Below the pieces are notes generated by a model that was not told where the DNA came from, did no database searches, and was given only the letters and a program-made list of their open reading frames with translations. DNA of 47,379 bases from Penium margaritaceum. Its lineage: Eukaryota; Streptophyta; Zygnematophyceae; Desmidiales; Peniaceae. A program made the translations under genes and the position numbers. This document shows, piece after piece, positions 40,780 through 47,379 of this stretch (its first letter is position 1; every line of letters starts with the position of its first letter). The DNA is taken from assembly GCA_023375785.1 (NCBI GenBank), contig SZWC01001167.1:135574-182952 (forward strand). Direction: 5' to 3'.

Positions 40780-43518
40780 TCACTCTGCCTCCTCTGGCTC
40801 TTCCTTGTACGTCTCCTGCCACTCTCTATCCTCCTCATCCAACTGCTCTGTGTGCTCATTCTGCGTCACCGTCTCACCATCATCACCAAGAGGAGGGGAG
40901 TATGCACCAGAGTCATCACTTTCACCACCATCATCCTCATCATCGTTGTCATCCCAAGGTGCAGTCTCGGGATCATACTCCACGTCACCACTGGCATACG
41001 CTACAAGTGGAGCACCCACACTCATGGAGGCATTTGCACGTGCCTCCAATGCTGCTGTAGCCTTGGATGCAGCAGCCTCTAGGCCTCCATCAAACCCCCT
41101 TGTTGGAGCCTGAGGAGGGCTTGGAGCTGGCGGATTTTTACAACGTGACTTGGTATGTCCCTTTTGTCCACACTTTGGGCAAATGAAGTTTTTTTTGCAC
41201 AAAGTATCCCGGTCTTTCCGTGCGTTGCGAGGGCGGCCCTTCCCACCCCTAGGTCCCGGCTGTAGCCACAGGAGTTCCATGGGCCAAATGTTTTTCACTA
41301 CTGGAGACGGGAGGGGGTTGTTGTATACCGCATGAAACGCCATGCGGGTGAGTCCAGGGTCGGCTATGTTTTCTGGGTTGATGCGCTTCATGAGCAAAAG
41401 TGCGCATGCATGCTGACATGGCAGTCCAAATTCCTTCCACCGACCATAGCTGCACGTCTTCTCCAGGATGTCAACCTGCCGTGGATGGTTAGTGGGGCCC
41501 TCCACTGTTGTCATGTTGGGGCCCTCCTCCGTCACGGTGTACTCTCGTGCCACTGTGAGATAGTGGAGTAGTCGGTCTGCTTAGGCAGGGGCCAAGGCAG
41601 TCCGCACACCTTCAGCCTGGGCATGGCAAGCACAGACCATGCACTGCACAAAGGGGTAAATGCTAACAAAACAGTAGTACAGATACAGCTTGCGGTGGGC
41701 TGCAATGCGCACATTCCAGATCTCGGTTGCGTTGGACATGGTGTAACCCCCTCGGCCCAGAGAGCAATGGAGGCGTGTCCACTTCTCCAGAGGTACCCCT
41801 CCCACTACACTCCCATTCTCCCCTTGCCTTCCAAATAGGTATGCATAGGCAGAGGCACTCACTAGTCGTAGGTGGGTGGTTTCCTTCTCCCATGACTCGA
41901 CATTCAGCGCATGCACACACTTCCATGCCAGTGCGTAGCCTTTTTCCCGTATGAAGTGCGGACGTTCTCGTGCCAGTACCATGCACAGTACGTGTGGGTA
42001 GCACCAGTGAGGTACTTCTGGAGCCCTTTCTCTAATACATTTTCTCTGTCTGTGATGATGTATGTGCCGGACTGTGCAATAGTAGGATACGAGAGCGCTA
42101 ACTGTGTGCAAAAAAATGGCCAGTCCTTCTCATCCTCAGTTGGCACTAGTGCCCACGCCATGGGAACAGCGTGGTTGTTGGCGTTATAAAACTGGGCAAG
42201 CAGGAGAACTTGCTTGTGCCCGTTCTTGAGAAATGTGGCATCCATCGTCAATATCCGACGACTGTGTTGGAGGCCAATCCTCGCAGCTCCTGGAGCGATG
42301 ACTGTCCAAAGGAAGGCACCGTTCTTGTCCTTGTGCGCGACCGCATGTGTACCTGGGTGGACGCGTCTCAGTTGCACGCAGCACATGGACATACGCATGT
42401 GAATACATTTGAAATATGCAGCACAACCAAACTACAACGGCTAGGAGCTGCAATTGTGTACAAACCTCGTCGACGTATGTCGGAAAGAGGTTCAACGTGT
42501 CCGTCTTCTTGCCCATGATGTTTTTTTTAGCTCGTGTCTTTGCACGGTAGAGCGTGTTGTTGGAAATGTTGACGCCGGTCAGTTCGTGGAGTACCTGCCG
42601 TAGTGTCGTTGTTGAAGCCGTGGGGTCACGCTGTAGGGCCTCTGATATTTTGCGGGCCACCCACCCCTTCTGACGCGCCAGAGTACCGCGGCCAATCGCA
42701 GGGACACACTTATGTTCGTCGGCGTAGTGGGACATAGTGACGTGGTCAAACTTACTTCTAACACGAGCCCGAAAGAGCCACGTACAACCCTTCTTCTTCG
42801 CCTCGGAGCACGTGACGTGGAATCAGGCAGGCTCACTGTGCACCCACTTCAGACCAAAGTGGTTGTCAACCGCATAGTCCTCCAGGAACACCCGAGCAGC
42901 GTCCATGTTGTCGAAGAACATGCCCTCCTCTGTCTCCTTGGGCATCTCCTTCTGCTTCTTCCGGTTGTGACATACTTCATTGTCTAAATCACCTGTCCAT
43001 GGTAGTTCAGCAAAACATGAAGGGAAAAAATTCAAGTCAAACAAATGTGTACTTGCAACAGCAAGATTACGAATCTGTCCTTCCATCGATATGGTCTGCT
43101 TCTTCCTCAGGAAAGCACACACAGGAAACGTCATGGACACAAAGTGAGCATTACCAAGGTGGTCATATGGGACGGACAGGACACGACGGCGCCCCATGCT
43201 AAACCTAACGGGTCCGGCTTCACAGACATCAGGGGATATGGGAGCACGGGGTGGTTTATCCGGGAGTTGTTTCTGTGGGAGGCCGTCAACCTCGTCCAAT
43301 TGCCAGGCCCACCAGCCATCTGCCCAATCCCGAGTCAACCAAAGCATGACACCGTCAAACACGCCTGATGGGTCGTCGGGCGTTGGGTTATCCAGGTACC
43401 ACCACGGTATAGGAACCTGGGCGGGCCGAGGAGCGTTCTCGTCAAGACTTGGTTGCGTGGCAACATGCCACGCGTGGTTTTGGGAAGCCATCCGAAACAG
43501 AGGGTATTTCGGCCACAA
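40780..43518 (-). pseudogene. MULE transposase (MuDR DBD + MULE core + SWIM + CCHC), broken
   Basis: Read on the minus strand from ATG 43518 (or MASQ at 43491). After an uncharacterised Trp-rich N-terminus (~190 aa) comes the MuDR DNA-binding domain: EEGMFFDNMDAARVFLEDYA ... LKWVHSEPA, then TGA (42825-42823), and in the same frame FHVTCSEAKKKGCTWLFRARV ... ADEHKC. A helix-turn-helix-like stretch follows (LARQKGWVARKISEALQ). After a probable short intron (about 42460-42370), the catalytic core reads LTMDATFLKNGHKQ, AWALVPTEDEKDWPFF and YIITDRENVLEKG. A frameshift at the A5 run (41941-41945) leads to KWTRLHCSLGRGGYTMSNATEIWNV. The last exon has a SWIM finger (CSYGRWKEFGLPCQHACA, second Cys replaced by Tyr at 41446-41448), a CCHC knuckle CPKCGQKGHTKSRC, and an acidic tail. 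It would cut and join element ends in the nucleus. Confidence 0.85.
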
Positions 43519-44470
43519 AACAGTTTGCTATTTATCTGATCTACCCTCCTAATCAGGCTTACCAGTGTCCCCTACGACTTTGTCGTCCACCATCTCAAAG
43601 TCACGAAGGAGGCAGCTGCAGAAGCAACATGGTTCGAGGGAGCAGAAACAGCGTGAATGACGACCATGCGAGACTGAATGACACTGGATCAAACTGAAGC
43701 GAGACCCGTCCGAAACATGGCGTGCAACCGGCGGACCATCCGAGGATAGGTGGACACGTAGGATGAGGGCAATGTCTGCCGAAATGTTTCATCGTACACA
43801 CTCTGCTACTGTAGTGCATGTCAGAGTTGTCAGGCGGCAACGATTATTTCACCATGCTTTTGGGTACCCTCCTTCATGTCCATGGCGAACAGCGGTTGAA
43901 AGGATGTCATAACGACATGTGCGTAGCAGCTCTTCATGGTATGCCGAGAAAGTTACAACACAGACACCTGTCGTACCGTTCAGCGGCGTAGTGTAATTGG
44001 CGCGTTGACCACTTGCTAAGCTGTCCACACATCTCTTAGGCTCGGCAACACATTTGGATGCCAGTGCATGAACCTTGCCAAGTCACGGCCGAGCTTGGCG
44101 CAGGGGTTTTTTGGATGTGACAAGGATACTACATACGCTGATGAGACGGCTATGTAGACGCGGTGTGTGGAATGACACGAATCCGATGTAATTCAAGTAT
44201 GTGAAGAACAAAAGCATTCCCCTAGTGAAGGAGCACACAAACTAAGCTAGACCATACATTTTTAAGTCCCAAAATATTACCATTGTCGCCGTCATAGTGA
44301 ACCATAAGATTTTGAGTACATGCATGACGCGTGCTTGTACGAAATGAAGAGCAAATTTTGTGAAAAGTGAAATAATAATACCAGGCCACTCTTATTCGTG
44401 AGAATATGGTCGATGTAATGTCACATCACGCGTTCCAATTTTTCGAGTGATATATGGGGCATATTGTTTA
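43519..44470. other. MULE interior upstream of transposase
   Basis: No gene recognised. This is where the transposase promoter and 5' leader would lie. The sequence becomes AT-richer toward 44200-44460. Confidence 0.45.
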
Positions 44471-44650
44471 GGGGTAGGGGCGAATGAGGCTTATCGTGCT
44501 GGCGGAGGGGCGGATCAGGCTTATCGCTCCGACGGAGGGGCGGATCAGGCTTATCATTCTGATGGAGGGGCAGATGAGGCTTATCGTTCCAGTTGAGGGA
44601 CGGATGGGGCTTGTTTTTCTGACCGAGGGGTAGATGGGGCTTATTGTGCG
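44471..44650 (-). repeat. Right array: six 30-bp units, inverted
   Basis: Units of 30 bp with gaggcttatcg, cggatcaggcttatc and atggggcttat cores are the reverse complement of the left array, in the same number and register. A further partial unit lies at about 44452-44470. Confidence 0.92.
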
Positions 44651-44691
44651 AAACTAGGGTTATATAGTCACACCGCCCTTAATGATTGCAT

Positions 44692-44698
44692 TGAAAAT
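44692..44698. repeat. Candidate MULE target duplication, right
   Basis: tgaaaat follows the right terminal region; it is the partner of 38761-38767. Confidence 0.45.
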
Positions 44699-45271
44699 AT
44701 AGCACTAGGGTAACATCCAATCACATGAAGTGATAGTAGACAACGTTGCAGATTTAGCAAAAGATTGGAACCAAACGTGGAGGATCGGAAGCAAAGTTAT
44801 GGCTCTCCCTACTCCTTATGGCTTGGAGAACTTGGCACTGGCGCGTCCATTACTCAAGTTGGACGCTCGCAAAGTAATGGTTGGAAGCCCCATATTCTCC
44901 CCCTTGTGTCTCCCTTCATGATTTAGCAAGACGTTAATGTCGTAGCTTGTTGGACAAAAACGTCTCCGCTTCTTCCTCAAAACTTCTTTTGATGGGTTCT
45001 CATGGCCAAAAAGACAATGGCGCGGCCTCACGGTGTTGAGGGAGTGTGAGTTATGTTAGAGGGAGCAGTAGAGTTTGTAAGTAGATAGTTAGGTGGGGTT
45101 GGTGGAGGTTGGGTGCGCGCACATGGTTTTGGTGGAGTTTGGGGACTTGTGGACAGCGTTCCGCAAGCACCACCACGAGGTCTCCTTTTGCTCGTCGTTC
45201 AAGTTTCCACTCCTTGGGCTTTCTGAGAAGTGTCAAGGAGGAAAGAGGAGGAGCGATGATGTCAGCAGCCA
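44699..45271. other. Unassigned flank, possible minus-strand leader
   Basis: Two minus-strand frames (44816-45031 and 45051-45386, the latter with SSLTLLRKPKEWKLERRAKG) are open but unrecognised. They would follow the primer-binding-like site at 45272 if a minus-strand retroelement is present. Confidence 0.3.
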
Positions 45272-45283
45272 ACATTACTCTGA
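45272..45283 (-). promoter_or_regulatory. Possible minus-strand copia primer-binding site
   Basis: The plus strand actctgatacct is the complement of aggtatcagagt, which matches GGTATCAGAG of the tRNA-Met site over 10 bases. An LTR should then occupy 45284 upward, but no second copy is in the window to confirm it. Confidence 0.35.
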
Positions 45284-46907
45284 TACCTATGCAACGCGGT
45301 TGTGTATGAATTTGTGTTGAAAGGCTTGGCGGGCTTGGATAAAGTAATCGTTGGAAAAATGAATGATTGTCTCTCGTTGCTGACACGGTCTTTCCTTATG
45401 CGAGTCTTCATGACTTGGCGTACCTCTGGAAGCTACATTTTTTCTTCAGACTTATAATCTGTTGATCGATTTGCAATCATACACTTCTTCCGTTGGAAAT
45501 AATGGTGGAAATCTCGTAAACAAGTTTATCGCCGAGATGCTCGTTTTGCTTCGATTTTGACTCTTTGTTTCACGTGCTTTAGTCAAGCTTAACACTTTAT
45601 CAAGGTGTAGGTTGCGGAACTAGTAGTGATTACGACGAACCATTTTTAATGTAATTTTTTGGATATCTTTGGAAAGTTTGTTATGTTACAGGGATCATGG
45701 AAGCATCTCACTAGAATGGCCTGGTAGGACAAAGAATAAACCCTTCACATTGACCCATGTTGAGATCCACTGCCGCGTCAGGGTTGCTTCGCCGTCAGAA
45801 CTCGACATGGGTGGGGTACCGCACCTGTGATACTGTCGTAAGACGGAAAAAACTAGAAAATAGGCGGTTGCTTCTATTTCGCAACACACCTGCCCGCCCA
45901 GCCCTACAACTGTGCTGTAGGCTAGTTTTCACACTATACTTACTGTGATTCCCGCCACTCTTAGAAACTGTTTGTGTGCTGCATGTTTTGTCGCAGAAAT
46001 TTTGGGTGACGGGGCTATCAACACGCTGCCCCCGTGCTGACCAGCGGGGTTCATGGAATGCGCCTCGGAAACCCACCGAGTCGCTCGGTAGCTCAAGCGA
46101 CTTGAGGTACCTCGGGACGAGAGATGAAGTTTCAATCTCAAAATCTCAATCGGCTTGTAATTACCTCGTGGCATCTCTATTGTGGAACTCAATCGGATAC
46201 GTTTTTGTATTTTTAAGTGAAAATCTTACAATCAAAACCACTCGCAAAAGGTCCGAAGCCCTTTTGACTCAAAGAATTCGACGTTCCGTCGTAGAAATGC
46301 CTCCTGCCAAGGGCCTTACGTCCGTCGTAAAGTATAGGACGGTGGGAAACCTGACATCCCCTGCCGAGCCTACAAAACCAGGACACTGGACCACTTTAGG
46401 TCTGGCCAAAGCTCTTGTCGAAGGCGGCTTGACCATTCGCGCAAGAACTGCCCTACGACAATACTATTGACGCAGCTTTGGTACACCACCATGGACTGCT
46501 CGCAGTGTGCCAAGATTTTGAACTAAGCGACTCGGACGTGCTAAGACTTGCTACGGCTTGGAAGCTTTAGCAAGTTCTAGCTACTCCAGAGTCCGCGTTG
46601 GATGTTCCCACATTAGTTTGACGGTCGAGATGACGGAATGGACTCCTGCCAACGCTGGGCAAGCGAGACGCAGGGAGACGACGTGCTTTCGCCAATATCC
46701 TCTTGGAATGTCGCCTTACCTTGCTGCGAGGACTCGCTACACATTCCGACGTGAATGGTTACCTCGTAGCAACCGATTCATCGTCGCGCACCTGCAGCTT
46801 GCAAGCATGCGAACACGTGGCAGAGTTGGTACGGGGCTGTGTGAATAGACCCATCGTGCTCGACCACTTCCTGAACGGCCCAACTGTGCGCCGCGATTTG
46901 CGCGTCG
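45284..46907. other. Unassigned region with open plus-strand stretches
   Basis: 45284-45970 shows nothing recognisable. From about 46230 a plus-strand frame (ALLTQRIRRSVVEMPPAKG, LAKALVEGGLTIRARTALRQYY, stop at 46470) is followed, in another frame, by DAALVHHHGLLAVCQDFELSDSD and ATHSDVNGYLVATDSSSRT pieces up to 46900. The compositional continuity suggests one decayed gene or several exons. I do not recognise the family. Confidence 0.3.
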
Positions 46908-47040
46908 TTGCTGCCGCCGGAAGTACCGCCACTGCCGCCGCCACCGCCGCCACCGCCGCCACCGCCGCCACCGCCGCCACCGCCGCCACCGCCGCCAACG
47001 CCGCCACCGCCTCCACCGCCGCCACCGCCGCCTGCAGCAC
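46908..47040. repeat. CCGCCA hexamer / GCC-ACC triplet tract
   Basis: gccgccaccgccgcc units with little interruption run from about 46911 to 47037. The plus frames read poly-Pro, Ala/Thr or similar, and the minus strand reads Ala/Val. Confidence 0.93.
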
Positions 47041-47330
47041 CAGTGCGGGGGTCCTTGTCAGCTGGGTTGCACGAGGGATGCCAGTCAGACGCCCGCTGGG
47101 GGCATGTGGCTGAGAGCCATAGCTTCCCTCAGTCGAGTGGCAGCACGCTGGACCACACGGCAGTCGGCTGCAGTCGAGAGTGGGCCGCTGAAGAGTTTGG
47201 CCGCAGTTGATTGAGCCGCAACAAAGGGTGTCGCAGTAGAGGGGTCCGGGGAAGAAGCGGCCGCAGAGGTTTGCGCCGCAGTACAGGGAGTCTGCGGCAG
47301 AGGGTTCCCAGTATTGTCAGCACCACAGAT
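47041..47330. other. GCCGCAG-rich stretch, unassigned
   Basis: gccgcag and cgcagt words are spaced irregularly. One plus-strand frame is open (VAVEGSGEEAAAEVC-like) into the terminal repeat, but there is no family signal. Confidence 0.3.
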
Positions 47331-47379
47331 ACAGCCACAGCCGCAGTCACAGCCGCAGCCGCAGCCGCAGCCGCAGCCG
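47331..47379. repeat. CAGCCG hexamer tract at window end
   Basis: cagccg units run to the last base of the window, so the tract is truncated by the window. Frames encode Gln-Pro or Ser-Arg dipeptides. Confidence 0.9.

Larger units (their letters stand above)
38768..44691 (-). mobile_element. Mutator-like DNA transposon with repeat-bearing terminal regions
   Basis: About 5.9 kb. The ends carry inverted copies of a 30-bp tandem repeat array (38821-39000 and 44471-44650). Between them lies a minus-strand MULE transposase pseudogene. Outermost bases are approximate, because the tips outside the arrays (attaccccctg on the left, accctagt-type on the right) match each other only weakly. The transposase is broken, so movement would need help from another copy. 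Confidence 0.78.

Noticed and set aside
46908..47210. Proline-rich protein of about 100 aa
   Set aside because: It arises from the CCGCCA hexamer tract; no signal peptide, domain or splice context supports it.

Overview
The window looks like a repeat-rich nuclear scaffold from a green-lineage eukaryote. It carries a plant-type TRICHOME BIREFRINGENCE-LIKE (TBL, PC-esterase) gene fragment with GT-AG exon structure, Ty1/copia retrotransposons with initiator-tRNA-Met-type primer-binding sites, and a Mutator-like (MULE) transposase with a SWIM finger. A charophyte alga such as Chara is my best guess. That is inference from style only; no marker gene fixes the species.

Layout. 1-722 is an alternating purine-pyrimidine (TG/CG) tract. 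1951-3084 holds the last two exons of the TBL gene, the only recognisable host gene. 3935-35241 is a nest of copia elements that I could take apart base by base from target-site duplications (TSDs) and matching LTR lengths. Element B (+ strand, 3935-26591, TSD gtagg) has its 5' LTR split by a solo LTR B' (- strand, 3979-20671). B' is split by copia A2 (4370-20434). The 5' LTR of A2 is split by copia A1 (4685-11091), and the gag of A2 is split by a hAT-like MITE (13571-14345). Directly beside element B lies copia element C (- strand, 26623-35241, TSD tgaat); its 3' LTR is split by a rearranged A copy, A3 (27017-29293, TSD cataa). Removing each insert restores LTR pairs of nearly equal length: A1 852/852, A2 847/850, C 679/678, B 652/643.

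35250-36820 contains a further degenerate copia LTR with a primer-binding site. 36830-38760 contains decayed minus-strand coding sequence that may be gag-like. 38768-44691 is a MULE whose two ends each carry six 30-bp tandem units in inverted orientation; its minus-strand transposase has a MuDR-type DNA-binding domain, a MULE catalytic domain, a SWIM finger and a CCHC knuckle, and it is broken by one in-frame TGA and at least one frameshift. 44700-47379 is mostly unassigned, with a possible minus-strand copia primer-binding site and GCC/CCA and CAG/CCG repeats at the end. An assembly gap of 97 N lies at 23578-23674 inside element B.

None of the transposons here looks autonomous. A1 lacks its RT core, A2 has altered protease, integrase and RT catalytic motifs, B lacks protease and integrase, C is full of stops, and A3 is gutted. 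The most unusual signal is where the insertions landed. All four retroelement insertions in the nest hit LTRs, and two independent A copies (A2, A3) sit at essentially the same homologous position of B- and C-type LTRs in the same relative orientation.
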